Of a stretch of DNA of 64,000 nucleotides, positions 10,350 to 22,379 are shown one piece after another. This DNA comes from Cordylochernes scorpioides (taxonomy: Eukaryota; Arthropoda; Arachnida; Pseudoscorpiones; Chernetidae), in NCBI GenBank assembly GCA_030710605.1, contig CP092886.1:52028741-52092740 (forward strand). Direction: 5' to 3'. The position numbers were made by a program, and so were the translations under genes. Under the pieces are notes generated by a model that worked only from the letters and a program-made list of their open reading frames with translations, did not search any database and was not told where the DNA came from. The stretch's first letter is position 1; each line of letters begins with the position of its first letter.

Positions 10350-11342
10350 TCACTCCTTGTAAGGCAGAGGACATATCTTGGTTATTGGTCTCTTCAGAAG
10401 GCCTTTAGGAGTACGAAGAAGCACCACTCTGACATGATCATCTTCTCCTGGGAATATCTGGACAATTCTCGCCAGTTTCCATTGTAGTGGTTTGTTTTGT
10501 TCCTTCAACATAACCAAATCTCCAATGTTGACATCCGGATGTGAAGTCCTCCACTTCCTTCTTTCTTGGAGTTTATGTAGGTATTCACAGCTCCAACGGT
10601 TCCAGAAGTAGTCTCTTTGAGGTTGAATCAGACTCCATCTGGAGCGAAGATTCAAAGTAGAGTGATCAGACTCTGCATCATGTCGCATAGCATTTCCTAT
10701 AAGAAAATGTCCTGGTGTTAGCGCTGTTAGGTCATTTGGATCATTGCTAACAAAGGTTAATGGTCTGGAGTTAAGACAGGCTTCAATTTGAGCTAATAAG
10801 GTCAGTAACTCCTCGTAATTCAATAACCTAGATTTCATCGTTTTAGATAAGATGGTTTTAACTGATTTAATGCCAGCTTCCCATAATCCACCTAAATTAG
10901 GTGCCGACGGAGGAATGAAATGCCAATTAATGGATTCTATGGCTGAAAAATCTTGAATATTAGCAGCATTGAACAACTTCCATCGTTCTTTCAAAATGTT
11001 GCTTGCACCTTTAAAGTTAGTTGCATTGTCTGAGTATATATCAGTTGGTCTTCCTCTTCTAGAGATGAATCTTTTCAATGCTGCAAGAAAGGTTTCCGCA
11101 GTCAAATCTGATGAAATTTCTAAGTGAATGGCTTTGGTGGTGAAGCAAACGAATAGGACTATGTAGAATTTGAAAATAACTTTGCTTCGTTTCAACATAG
11201 GTTTAGCTTGAATGGGACCGGCCAAATCAATACCAATCTTTTCAAATGGTCTACCTGGAAGAAGTCTATTTTTTGGTAAGTCTCCCATTATCTGATGAAT
11301 AGCCTTAGATTTACTCTTCAGGCATACGAGACATTGATTCAA
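10350..11342 (-). pseudogene. BEL-1 integrase and C-terminal DUF5641-type region
   Basis: A 330-residue ORF. It shows the end of the zinc-binding region (NQCLVCLK), then the integrase catalytic core: KIGIDLAGP (first Asp), IYSDNATNF (second Asp) and GGLWEAGIKSVK (Glu), followed by LNSRPLTF, NDLTALTPGHFL and a C-terminal domain (VNIGDLVMLKEQN) typical of BEL/Pao pol. It would join element cDNA to host DNA. An in-frame TGA at ~11388 separates it from the upstream part of pol, so it cannot be made from a full polyprotein here. Confidence 0.85.
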
Positions 11343-11387
11343 GACCCTTTTGATTAAGTTTCTTCCAGAAGGAATCCAAAATTTATT

Positions 11388-11852
11388 TCAAATCAAAGAT
11401 AAAGTTAATTGAGTTCCAGAATGAAGATTGTTTAGGTGATAGTGTAGTACAATTAATTTGGTTACAAAATGATCTTTAGGAATTAGCATAGGATGCTTCT
11501 GATCAATATCTAAATCCGAATGACGTAATATTCCGCCTACTCTAAGAATTCCTTGGGAATCTATAAAAATGTTAAGCGAAATAAGCCTGCTTTTTCTTGG
11601 TAATGGAATATTTTTTATGCAAGCATTGATTTCTGGGGTGAATTCACATCTCTGAATAATCTTGACGATTTGTAATAGAGAGTCTTTTAAGTCTTGGGAT
11701 GTTAGAAATGAGAGTCTTTGAGTTGGCTGTTTTCGGGTAATATTAATAAATCTTTTACACCAAGCCATGACCCTTAAAAGTTTGGTAAAGGAAGAATATT
11801 TTGACAAAAACTCTGGGCATGGTTCTGCTATTGTAGCATGCAGTAATAACAC
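11388..11852 (-). pseudogene. BEL-1 pol, RNase H to integrase linker
   Basis: A 154-residue ORF carrying the region between RNase H and integrase: FTKLLRVMAWCKRFIN, then HPMLIPKDHFVTKLIVLHYH and NNLHSGTQLTLSLI, which begins the His part of the integrase zinc finger. It ends at an in-frame TGA, after which the same frame continues NKFWIPSGRN into the integrase ORF. The next upstream piece (11755-11973) is in another frame. Confidence 0.75.
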
Positions 11853-11973
11853 TACGCTCTTCTAAACCCATAGAAGGGTCTATAGTGAATGAAGGAATAT
11901 TTTCAGAACCATCTAATGTCAACCAAACGGGTCCATGCCACCATAATTTTGAATTGATCAAACAGGAAGGCAA
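11755..11973 (-). pseudogene. BEL-1 pol fragment after RNase H
   Basis: Only the N-terminal half of this ORF is homologous: LPSCLINSKLWWHGPVWL matches the post-RNase H motif of BEL/Pao pol (..W..GP.WL). The C-terminal half runs out of frame over 11755-11850, where the following ORF takes over. It marks two frame changes within 300 bp. Confidence 0.65.
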
Positions 11974-12259
11974 AATTCCTCTCGTAGCAAGGTCTGCTGG
12001 ATTTTGCTTGCCTGATATATTGCCATGAATGGGCTGCAGTCAGATCTTGAATCTTTGCCACCCGATTGGCCACAAATATCTGCCACTTCTTTGATTCAGA
12101 AGTAATCCACGCCAGAACAATCTTTGAATCTGTCCAAAAGAATTGTTCATCGATATTAAAGGGAAGTGCTTGAGTTGTCTGCGATTGAAGTTGCGCCAAC
12201 ATCAAGGCTGCGCAAAGCTCAAGTCTTGGTATGGTTATTTTCTTGATGGGAGCGCGCAA
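11903..12259 (-). pseudogene. BEL-1 RNase H C-terminal part
   Basis: Contains APIKKITIPRLELCAALMLA and QFFWTDSKIVLAWI, the conserved Pro-Arg-Leu-Glu and Thr-Asp-Ser motifs of BEL/Pao RNase H, then FVANRVAKIQDLT. It is frameshifted from the preceding ORF near 12250 and loses the frame again near the Asn-Pro-Ala-Asp motif. Function in an intact element: degrades RNA in RNA/DNA hybrids. Confidence 0.75.
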
Positions 12260-12893
12260 CTTTTGTTTTTGCTGTCAAAAGAATGGTCTCAATTTGATTA
12301 TTCTCATAATTCATTCTTAGATAACAGACAGCAGAATAAGCCAACTCCGATGAATCACAGAATCCATGCATCTGCATATTGGAAATTAATAAATTCCTTT
12401 GGAATATATATCTTGGAATACTGATTTGTTGAAAATGCTTCATTTCTCTTTCAAAGGTATTCCACTTTCTTTGAATAGAAGCAGGTATATCTTCATCCCA
12501 GCCTATTTTCAATTTCCATAATTCTTGGAGGAGAAGTTTTAGCACAACTGTGGTAGGGGAAAGCCAACCACAGGGGTCATAAATTCTGGCTATAGCCGAT
12601 ACAATTTGTCTTTTTGATTTAATATCAGCTGGACCAGATTTACAAGAAATGTTGAGGGTATCATAACTTGGATCCCATTGGATTCCAAGAACGTTCACGT
12701 TTGATTCCTTTCTATTAAATTCCATCACCTCACCTTTTCCTCTCAATAATAAAGGTAAGTCTTCAATTATAGAAGTTTCATTGGATACCCATTTTCTCAG
12801 GACGAATCCACCAGAACCCAATACAGCAATCAATTGTTGCACGAGTCCCTTGGCGTCTTCCACTGTGGGGCATCCAGTCAGAAGGTCATCCAC
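12219..12893 (-). pseudogene. BEL-1 RT C-terminal part and RNase H start
   Basis: A continuation of pol in the same frame as the 12939-15176 ORF, after one TAA. In-frame sequence upstream gives DFYVDDLLTG, the RT active site. Then come LGIQWDP, IARIYDPCGWLSPTTV (BEL/Pao-specific) and MHGFCDSSELAYSAV, the first Asp of RNase H. The first Met at 12893 is internal and not a true start. Confidence 0.8.
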
Positions 12894-12938
12894 GTAGAAA
12901 TCCTCCCGAATAATCTTGGATACTCTTGGATTAGAAAC

Positions 12939-15176
12939 TTATACCTCATGGGCAATCTGATGTAGAGTTCGAATTGCCAAGTAAGGGGCACATGCAAGGC
13001 CATGAGTGACTGTCAACAAGTTATACTCCTGCAATTCTAGATCTTTACGATCTCTCCATAGTATGGTTTGATATTTAATATCGTCTGGATGTAATCTAAT
13101 CTGCCGATACATCTTCTCAATGTCGGCCACTAAAGCAACAGAGTTCGTGCGGAACTTGAGTAGGATGTTGAATATATTATTTTGAAGTTTTGGACCTACA
13201 TGAAGGAGATCATTCAATGATATTTGGGTGGTAGTCTTGGTGGATGCATCAAATACCACTCGTAACTTAGTTGGCTGTGCCTTTAGAATACAGTGATGAG
13301 GAATGTAATATTTTGGTTCAGTCTGCAGAGAACAACTTGCCTGCATATGACCTAATCTTATATATTCATTCATAAATTGTTTATATTGAACATATATTTT
13401 TTCATTTTGTTCTAACCTTTTCTCTAGATTAAGAAATCTGCTAATTGCGATGGATTTCGATTGACCTAACTTTTCAGCTGATTCCTTAAATGGAAGCCTT
13501 ACAATATACCTTCCCGATTCATCCCTGACTACATTTTTTAAATAATGACTTTCACAATCCTTTTCTTCTTTTGTAGGAATTTCTTCCAAAGGAATAGATT
13601 CCAATTCCCAGAACCTTTTTATTAAATCTTCAGATTCCAATTCAGAAGAGAAATGTGCCATATTTCTGAATGACTGCCGTTCACTCACTGAGGTCGGACC
13701 ATATACGAGCCATCCCAATTTTGAATGGATAGCAGATGGCTCATTTTCCTTTCCATTTCTCCTTTCTTCCTGAATGAGGTTGAATACTATATCTGACCCC
13801 AAGATTACATCTATTTCTCTAGATTTGAAATATAAAGAATCAGCCAGGATCAATCCCTTCATATGTGAATAATTTATTTTCTTGACCGTAAAACTAGGAA
13901 TATTGTTTGTTAACTTGGTAAGAACCAGTGCTGTAGTCTCAAACGATTGATGATCAAAGTGAGAAGAAAACCTGATAAAGACCTCACCTAGGGAAGATTC
14001 TACAAGTTGATCTCCCAAACCTCCAACTGCTATACGTTTACGTCTGATGGGTATTCCTAGTTTTGCCGCGCACTTTTCAGTGATAAGGCTTCTTTGACTT
14101 CCATTATCCAACAGAGCTCTACAAATTTGATCTTCCCCATTTACATCTTGTATATGAATTATAGCTGTAGATAACAGTATTTTTATAGAACCATCTGCTC
14201 CACTCAAAGAGCAGGATGTGCTTGTTGAAGGTACATTCGATGGTTGTACTGATTTGGGAGAGGTAAACTGGACACTAGATGATTCCCTTTGTCTTGGGGG
14301 ACTTGAAATCACATGCAACAAGGTATGATGGTTTTTATTGCAATGGAAACAACGATTTGTGATTTTACAATTCTCAACAGAATGATTGCCACGCAAACAA
14401 TTAAAACAAAGTTGGTTCTGTTTTACATAACCTGTTCTATTTTGAATTGACATTTGTCTGAATTCATTACATTGATTCAGTTTATGCCTCAATTTACATA
14501 GTAGACAATTTTTGAAACCTACATTGATGTTGTATGTATTTACTCTTTTTTTCAAATATTCCTTTGAGGTAGTGTCCTTCATTGTATTCATTAAAGATTG
14601 AGCTTGTTTTTCCAAAAAGGAAATAAACCTTTGATATGAGGGCATTTCTTGATTATCATAAGACAATTCCCATTGTTGTCTGATTGGAGTATCTAGCTTC
14701 TTTTGTAAAAAATGTATTAACATAACGTCTACCATTTCATTTCTTTCCAAACCTATAGTCTCCAAATTTCTAAGAGATTCGTTGCAAATATCCAACAACT
14801 CATACATAGCCTTCGAGGTAGAGATCTTATATAATTTGATTTTAAATATTTTATCTAATTGAGAGAATATTATCTCTCTTTTATTATCATATCTTTCTAT
14901 CAAAGTTTTCCAAGCTTGATTATAATTATTTTCAGTGATCGGGAAACCCTTTATTATACGAGCTGCATCACCTTTTAATGAAGAATGTAAATATTGCAAT
15001 TTTTGTATATCTGAAAGAGTCGTATTTTTATCTATGGTAACCAAAAATAGGTCCTTAAAACTCAACCACTGAGACATCTCACCGGAAAATATAGGCAAAT
15101 TAAATTTGGGTAATTTAACATTAGATATTGCACTTTGCTCCGATTTGACTGGTTGAGAAACGTTCTCTACCTCCAA
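12939..15176 (-). pseudogene. BEL-1 Gag, protease and RT N-terminal part
   Basis: A 745-residue ORF that begins at TTG and is open further upstream, so the true start lies earlier. Domains in order: Gag (KLPKFNLPIFSGEMSQWLSF, DUF1759-like, residues ~20-190); Cys/His knuckles (CLLCKLRHKLNQC, CFNCLRGNHSVENC, CFHCNKNHHTLLH, ~225-290); aspartic protease (ALLDNGSQRSLI, ~355); RT fingers and palm (LRVVFDAST, then VADIEKMYRQIRLH, ~640-700). It ends at an in-frame TAA just before the YVDD box. Apart from that stop, the frame runs on into 12219-12893. Confidence 0.85.
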
Positions 15177-15248
15177 GATTTCCTCAATTTGAAATACAAA
15201 ATTTTCATAACGATTCTTTATACATCTATGTATTCTTTAAATAGGGTT

Positions 15249-15455
15249 TCACTTGTTTCCAAAGCATTCGATCTCACTATTTGATAATATGTTTCCTTGA
15301 TGGTTTTTGAATAATTCCGCAATATTTTCATGATAAAGTTTTACTCTACGTATATTTCTCTGTTGACAAATTTCGTCAAACTGATTTGCATATGTATTGA
15401 ATTCCTCAACATAAATTTTGAAAATAAGTATATCTGAATTCGCCTTTTTAGACAT
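15249..15455 (-). pseudogene. BEL-1 Gag N-terminal fragment
   Basis: A 68-residue ORF starting with ATG (MSKKANSDILIFK). It lies between the primer binding site and the main Gag ORF and is separated from it by frameshifts between 15180 and 15250. The position and helical, charged composition suit the start of BEL/Pao Gag. The homology itself is not strong. Confidence 0.55.
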
Positions 15456-15545
15456 GATTTAGATTATTTTATGTATAAAATATTTATATTTCGCTTGATT
15501 CTATTCACCACAAGATAATTTAATTATTACTTACCAAATTATCAG

Positions 15546-15566
15546 TGGATCCGGCTCGAGGGACCA
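15546..15566 (-). other. BEL-1 primer binding site, tRNA-Tyr-like
   Basis: Seven bases inside the 5' LTR, the minus strand reads TGGTCCCTCGAGCCGGAT. Its complement resembles the 3' end of animal tRNA-Tyr (..AATCCGGCTCGAAGGACCA, from memory), with one or two differences. Assignment to tRNA-Tyr is an inference. Confidence 0.6.
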
Positions 15567-15572
15567 AAAAGA

Positions 15573-15897
15573 TGTCCGAATTGTAGATTTAGATTTGAGT
15601 ATTTATTTAGATTTGAGTTAATGAATGAATGATTAAAACTTTGCAAAGAATAGAGTAGGTTTTAGTTAATGAATGAATGAATAAAACTTTGCAAAGAATA
15701 GAGTAGGTTTTATTACCACAAATTCGATTACAAAATGATAAGGGTAGCAGATTAAAATATTAACAAAACACCAACGGTGCCAAATAACAAAATAAACTTC
15801 ACAGATTAAAATGAAAATAAATAAATTAATGAAACAAAATAAATTTAAGAAAAATGCAAATAAATGAATTAATGAATATTTACATTTGAATCCAACA
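15573..15897 (-). repeat. BEL-1 5' LTR
   Basis: 325 bp. It is longer than its partner because a block around GTTAATGAATGAATGA...GAGTAGGTTTTA is tandemly duplicated (about 15617-15710). TG...CA ends; the element side is at 15573. Confidence 0.9.
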
Positions 15898-15902
15898 CCT
15901 TC

Positions 15903-16364
15903 TTTATTTTTAATATCTACACCTGACCCACTTATCTTTTTTTTCTATTGTTTTTTCCATATATATATATATACTATAAAATAAATAAAGCTTCCAGAGT
16001 TAAGTTTCTTGTGTAACTTTTTATTTTCAAGCTTTCGGACTTGTCAGTCCTTCAACAGGATTATCACTTTAACAACTTAATAATAAATACAATTTATATA
16101 TATATATTATTATATACATATTTTAAATACTTATTATTTATATCGAGAAATAAAATTACATTATTTCTGTTTGTAAAACAAAATTTTGAAAATATACGTG
16201 CGTGGTGGATGATACGTACTATTGTGTTATATATAGAAGAGTGCCTACATCTATGGGGTAGTATTTGTCCATATTGTCTCGTATGTTTCTGATATTTCAA
16301 TACATCTGTTTATATACGTATATACTTATGAGTATAATATATGTGTATACTGTGTATACACACT
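15903..16364. other. Non-coding DNA with PLE-like 3' terminus motif
   Basis: After the BEL-1 target site the interrupted MITE-B-adjacent sequence continues (TTTTTAATATCTACACCTGACC). At ~16029-16060 the stretch AAGCTTTCGGACTTGTCAGT resembles the ends of the PLE palindrome at 21.9 and 23.3 kb. ORFs here look spurious. Confidence 0.45.
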
Positions 16365-16560
16365 CATAGACAGAACTTGAGGAAGTTTCATTTTTTGATG
16401 TCACTGTCGTCTGAGTTTTTTTTTTTTTTTTTTTGAGACAGGCAATTTTGTTCCTACTTGGTTATTTCGTGTGTCTTCAATAAAGGTCACTGTGTATCAG
16501 ATATTTCTCAGATATATTGTGTATATCCCGATATACATGTAAAAAGGTACAATTTCCTTA
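16365..16560 (+). repeat. Dispersed repeat, copy 1
   Basis: Shares a diverged but ordered series of segments (CTTGAGGAAGT, CTTGGTTATTTCGTG, GTATCAGA, AAAAGGTACAA) with 63605-63795 in the same orientation. It contains a run of ~20 T near 16420. Family unknown. Confidence 0.5.
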
Positions 16561-16621
16561 AGTTTTCTCCATATATATATATATCTTATAATACAATATA
16601 ATACACTGCGGCATGTAATTG

Positions 16622-16906
16622 TAAAACGACACTTGCAAGTTTAACCGCATGTGTTTCTTTTCAACGACAAATTAAAATTTTATTTTAAGGTGAAATATCG
16701 ACAATTTCTAACCTTTTGGATGAGGTATTAAAAGGTGAATTATGAAGAGGACACTTTTATTTTTCCTTTCGTCATTACTCTTCATAATTCACCTTTTCAT
16801 ACCTCATCCAAAAGGTTAGAAATTGTCGATATTTCACCTTAAAATAAAATTTTAATTTGTCGTTGAAAAGAAACTCATGCGGTTAAACTTGCAAGTGTCG
16901 TTTTAT
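16622..16906. mobile_element. MITE family D, near-perfect hairpin
   Basis: A 285 bp palindrome with ends AAACGACACTTGCAAGT, arms of ~125 bp that differ at few positions, and a short centre near 16745-16785. The length of near-perfect pairing suggests a fairly young copy. Confidence 0.8.
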
Positions 16907-17144
16907 ATATATCTTATATAAATAAAAAGAGATTTGATTTTCAGCTTGAATTTAGATCATTAGAGCTATATAGAATTAATACTTGATGCTGATTATTTTG
17001 AGAATAGAGACATTTGTTGAGGATTATGGTAATGGAGTTATTTGCTGGTTCTTTTTAGTACTATATGGTATTGGTGATGCAGTCGTCAAAAATAGCTTTA
17101 ATTGCGCTAAAGGAATATATATGAAAAACATGGTTTGATAAAAG

Positions 17145-17920
17145 TACTGCCTGGCTTAAGGTGAGTAGAATAAGGAAAACAGAAGATTATTTACATAATG
17201 TACAAAGGTTTCGTGCCGGCCAACGAGAAGAAACAACTACGAGTTTTTGTAGGCGAAGTGTGACCTCTGGCGGTCGATTTAGCAGAGTATTTTAATCTAT
17301 GAAATTACAATTTAAAATAAAATAATATTTTTATATAACATATATATATATATATTGTTCCTAAGAATGAATAAAATCTAACGGCTATGAGATTATTTAA
17401 TACAGCAAAATAATTTTGGTAAGCTTTCGGACTATGAAGTCTGAAAGCTCACAAAGATTATATCGCTGCAATAAAGAATCTCGTTTCAGTTAGCTTTTAT
17501 TCCTTTTCAGAAACGATATTAGGCGATTCCTCCTCTATTAATATGTTGTAAATAGAGAACATTTTATTTTGAAAAATATTTAAAAACAAACTCTGTGAAG
17601 TAGACCGCCAGATGACCCAACTTCACACTATAGCAATTCATTGTTGTTGTTTCCCTTCGGCCGGCACAAAATCTTTTCATGATAAAATTGTGGAAAACGT
17701 TTTAAAAATATAAAATATATTCTCACAATGAGTTTCTTTTTATATTTAAACGCTAGTTTTCAAGCGATTATCGCTTGAAAACTAGCGTTTTGAAATAGAA
17801 AGAAACTCATTGTGAAAAAATATATTGCATTTCTAAAAAAAAACCTTTTATAAAAACGTAATCAAGAATTTTCTTTTCTTTTTTTCTATACGTCTCAAGT
17901 CAGGTATTTATTTCTCAAAT
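17145..17920. mobile_element. Foldback family F with nested MITE E
   Basis: The left arm (~17145-17300) and right arm (~17580-17690 plus ~17855-17920) are inverted copies carrying GGCCGGC, CGACCGCCAGA and AAGTCAGG-type ends. The right arm is interrupted by a separate palindrome at 17692-17845. The centre holds a PLE-terminus-like inverted pair, AGCTTTCGGACT and AGTCTGAAAGCT, at ~17421-17453. Confidence 0.6.
17692..17845. mobile_element. MITE family E hairpin
   Basis: A palindrome centred on CAAGCGATTATCGCTTG with arms reading CACAATGAGTTTCTTT. A second copy at 24520-24785 has the same arms, with unrelated sequence in the centre. Confidence 0.75.
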
Positions 17921-18425
17921 TATTTAATAAGAATAATTTGAAGTTATCTATGGTCAAGATTATTTAAATTCTTCTTATTAAATAATTTGTTTATTTAAAT
18001 TTCGATCAGCAAAATTAAAGCAAATAGTGATCTAAAATGATATTATTGTATCTGTTGTCCAACATTTTGCATATTTGCTATAAAAGTGATAAGATAAAAT
18101 TGACGCAACTCTCTCTCTCTCTCTCTACTTGTACATGTTCAAAGTTTTAAGGTGAAATGTGATTTTAAAAAGATTTAAAGATGGTACTACTTATATGCCA
18201 AAATAGATAAAGCGAAATTTGATATGTTTGAAAGCAATTTGACAGTAAAGGAATAACAAAAATGGTTTTAAAAAATATTTTAGGTGAGAATTTGTAACTT
18301 TAAATTTGGTTAAATTGTATATAATGGTAGTATGATAAAAGGAAAATGTACCTTAGAATTATGATGCTTTCTGGAGTCAAGTGGAGATGGCCGGAGTTGG
18401 CTGGAGTAAGAGATTTCCGGAGATT
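17921..18425. other. AT-rich spacer with (CT)n
   Basis: A (CT)n run lies near 18110-18127. No gene seen. Confidence 0.5.
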
Positions 18426-18530
18426 GCTAGCATTGGCTGTATATGGTGATGGCTGGCATTGGCTGTAGCTGGTGATGGCTGGCATTGGCTGTAGATTTCC
18501 GATGGCTGGCATTGGCTGTAGATGGTTGCG
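18426..18530. repeat. Minisatellite, ~26 bp unit, four copies
   Basis: Four tandem units built on GGCTGGCATTGGCTGTAG start near 18426, 18451, 18477 and 18504. The minus-strand ORF across them is a by-product of the repeat. Confidence 0.75.
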
Positions 18531-20345
18531 TTGGAGTGGGTGATGGTTAAACGGCAATGATTTGTTGGGGATACTATTATTTTTTGGAGAAGGTGATAGA
18601 TATTTAATCAGATTTGCATACTCATTAATTTCCTTAACCTTTCATTATTTTTCATATCACACAGATCTTAAATTTCCTATCGACGTACCGTTATATAATT
18701 TTGATATATAAATAATTTGCTTTATACAAAAGTATTTTTCCAATGTTTCAAAAGGTTCACGACTGCATAACAATGGGAAAATATTATTCTATTAGAAAAA
18801 TCAAATAATTTCTACCTCATAATTATATCACATTCATATTTAGATAATTAATCAAGTATTCCGCAAAATGTTTCTTTAATGATTTATTATTATTAGCAAA
18901 GCTTTCGCGAGTTAAAATTGGATATACGCCAATGATGGGAGCAAATGGCATATCTGCTTTTTAAAACATGCGCCAAAATTTTGATTCATATCCAAACAAA
19001 GCATTAATTCGCGCATATTTGCACCGAACATGTATGATCAAATAATGGTAACAATTTTCAGTTCTTCAAATAAATACTTGTTTGGATAAATTATTCAAAG
19101 AAACATTAACTCATATATTAAAAGAATGAAGTGCTTTTAATGCATACAAATGCCATTTCCCCCCCAGGTTGTTATGAAATCAAAGCAGTCCGTGTACAGA
19201 TGAGGGCCATAGCCTGAAGTTATTATATACAGGTTGTTTTTATCTGATCTTACACAGCTATTGTTGAAATATACTCCTTTATCACCAAATGTGCCTTTTT
19301 CAAAAAAGGGCATTAATTTAATGCATTTTAAAAATGAAAAATGCCCTATTCTAGATAAAAAAAGATTCCCCTTTCTACCGTCAAAGTAGACCCAATGAAC
19401 TTGAGCTATCTCTATATTGGCCGTATCTTAATATAAACGACTAGCAACTGTTTCGAAGCAACAATAGAAACTTTGGCAAATGCATAAACACTCACCAAGT
19501 CAGTCCAGCTTTTAGTCTCATGCGATTCACAAAGGATTCAGAAATGTTCCTGAATTTACCGAAGAGGAGTTCAAATGATTAAGTCTCCAGGTCAATTCAA
19601 AAGTAAAATATAGATTAGAATTTTTTTTCAAGAGGACATTGAGATCAAAAATATAAAAATCTCTCTCTACCTCACCTCTTTAATAAACCGCTCTACAATT
19701 AGATTCAGCTTCAAACTTACTGCCAATTTAATCTGACAATCAAACGCTAGAATAACTTACTTTCTGATCAATATAATTGTCCCTCCCTGTTGACACGTAA
19801 AATTTAAAAATCAACCTCTCGAAAGGAATTAGTTGAAATAATCGTTCGTATTTATTTACGCAAAATTTCTTCAATAAATATTACGACTTTCACAAACTCG
19901 AGGTTATTTATATTTTAAATGGGTTAATTTCACAAAAGGATATATAGGATTATCAAGTTGTTATGAAATGCACTTTTTGGGGATGAATCTATTTTTACTA
20001 CGAAGGGTAGAGAATAACAAAGTGGCGTAGGAAGCTTTACCGCGCGACGTCTTCCTTCCCTTCTTTGTATTCAGTGCCTCAACTATTTTGTAGTCCAGAG
20101 TTGTTGGCTGCATCTGCTACCCTTATGAGAATTTACCTTTCATATAATTGAATATTTCATTTCTCCAGTCTTGTGTGATTTGTAATTTTGGGTTTGATAA
20201 TTTTATCTTCAGCAGTAGAGAGGTATATATTATGTATATCTGCGTTATTTTGTACGGAAATGATAAATGCTTTCTATTTTTTCACTCATAGATGAAATAT
20301 TTCAATGTCTGTAATTTTTGTGTAGTATATATAGATATACCAAAA
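18531..20345. other. Non-coding DNA with a diffuse repeat remnant
   Basis: Mostly AT-rich with no gene. A segment at ~19165-19225 (GAGGGCCATAGCCTGA) is an inverted match to ~26540-26590 (TCAGGCTATAGCCCTC), so an old dispersed repeat is present. Confidence 0.45.
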
Positions 20346-20354
20346 ATGAATGAC

Positions 20355-20490
20355 ATGAGGTGTGTGTAGTGTGAGTTTGTTTGATATGTGGCTGTGTGTG
20401 CTCTGTGTGAGTGGGGTATGTGATGTGTGTATGCATGGAGTGTGTGTGGTTTTCGAGTGGGGTTTTTGTGGTGTGTGTGCGTGTTAAGAG
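20355..20490. repeat. GT-rich low-complexity tract
   Basis: An irregular (GT)n-rich run over ~130 bp. The Thr/His-rich minus-strand ORF reflects the repeat and not a gene. Confidence 0.75.
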
Positions 20491-21672
20491 TGTTGCATGT
20501 TTACTTATTTCAAACAATTGAGGGGTAGGTAAATGGTAAAAATATTCAAGGATAGAAATGAAAATCATGATGTGTAGGTGCATAACGCGCCCTTATATAT
20601 ATGTAAAGGACATGATAAACCTATAAAACGAACTCAATTACCTGAAGATATAGAACGAGCTGACACCTTAAACCGAATTAAACACATTGTACGAAAGAAT
20701 GGTTGAACAATAACCATATATGTAATATACCTTGAGAAGTATAACATCCATTTACAAGTCCAGTTTTAGTATTAACAGAATATCAGACATAGCCAAAAGC
20801 AGTTTCCTGGGGGGTTGAGGATCGCGCATTAATTGTCTTAAGTTTGCAATCAATTTCAATATAATTTTAATTAATCATCATTCTAGCAACCCATTGGCCA
20901 CTTTCCAAAATTATTGTCGAAATAATGATTCAGAATTTGCAGGCCACATATATATATATATATTTACAATAAGTAATGATTTTTTATGAATAATGAAAGA
21001 GGGCTAAATGATATAGGCGGGGCTTTTATACCTCCGCGCTATATCGTATCACACAAGGAGGATAGACTTAAGAAAATACTTCGTCCAATAGAAAATCATT
21101 TTCATCAACGTCTCACCAAATTAGTTGGTTTTCTTTGCGAAGATAGAATATTATGATTGTTAGAAAGTATGCTAACACAGGCAGTAAGGCAATTTTTATT
21201 TGATTTATTTACGAACGTTAGTTTTACAATTTATTTTTAAAATAGTTTATTATATATTGTTCTTTATGAAAATATAGTACAAATGTGATATTGTGTGTAT
21301 GTTCTTTATATAATATCATTAGGAAATTTGAAATATTTATATATTTGTAAGTTGATTTAAGAATAAGAGGTTTGTTTTTATAAATATAATAAATAATTAG
21401 AGGGATATAATAGGATTTAAAAGAAAGAAAGAAAACTCCATCATGAGTTCGGCCGTTACGTGTCATAGACTGAGTAGAAAAAGAAATAAGCAAAGAGATA
21501 GGTTTGTGGAAAAGAGCAAAGAGAGAACCATGATAATAATTTTCCAATAATTAAAATTAAGCTAAATGGAGAAAGTGAAGTTTTTTCCTTATATTTTCAC
21601 TTGAAGAAAGATAATAGGGTTTTATTTTATTAAATTTATTTTTGTGATTTTCTTATAAAGTCTATTTTATTG

Positions 21673-21703
<31 letters not shown>

Positions 21704-21839
21704 AGTGCGAAAATGGAGACACAATATAAGACGAAATGCTAATCAAATGAACCTTAAATATTTACTATATAAAATTTGAATAGAGGAGTAGCAAGTATAA
21801 CAAATCTAAAAAGGTAAGCCTAGCGACAATTCTACTGAT
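20491..21839. other. AT-rich spacer with (TC)n
   Basis: No gene recognised. A (TC)n microsatellite lies at ~21677-21702. The 107-residue minus-strand ORF at 21224-21547 has no motif and AT-driven composition. Confidence 0.5.
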
Positions 21840-22379
21840 CTATATAAGATCTTTATTTAAATAAATTAAAACGAGGACGAAGAGGAGTTTCTTATTTTAA
21901 TGTTTGTGAGCTTTCGGACCGAGACGTCCTTCTACTGGCTATAGAATGGAAGATATGAACGACTATATATAGAGCTAAAAATACTAATTTACATATTGAA
22001 AATTAATGGTATACATCTAAATTAACATACAGCAGAGATTAACTAAGAATACATATTTACATCTGAATTAATATACAACGGCGTAAACTATTGTAATTGT
22101 GAGGGATAAGAAAGGAAGAAAATAACTATGAATGTGATGTTTAAGGCATGATGACGGGTGGATGTGGAGAAGTACTATTCAAACAGAATTTGGTATGAGT
22201 CAGGTATATCGATGTGTCCATTGATACTATTGCATTGTAATGATATCATGGTATCCAGGATCAATCTTTGATATTTGTTATTGATGTTCTTATAATGGAT
22301 GGTTGGATTGGATAAATCAAACGAGTGACCTGTATTTAAGATATGGGTATATATTTGGGATCTTATGTTCTTTTATTGG

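Larger units (their letters stand above)
10033..15897 (-). mobile_element. BEL/Pao LTR retrotransposon BEL-1 (decayed)
   Basis: A complete insertion, LTR to LTR, flanked by the 5-bp target duplication CCTTC (10028-10032 and 15898-15902). Coding is on the minus strand in the order Gag, protease, RT, RNase H, integrase. Several frameshifts and in-frame stops interrupt pol, so it is not autonomous. The flanks rejoin into MITE B edge sequence that matches the empty-type sequence near 41568, which confirms the boundaries. Confidence 0.9.

Noticed and set aside
18300..18557. Pro/Gln-rich 85-residue ORF
   Set aside because: It is a translation of the GGCTGGCATTGGCTGTAG minisatellite.
20302..20583. 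Thr/His-rich 93-residue ORF
   Set aside because: It is a translation of the GT-rich low-complexity tract.
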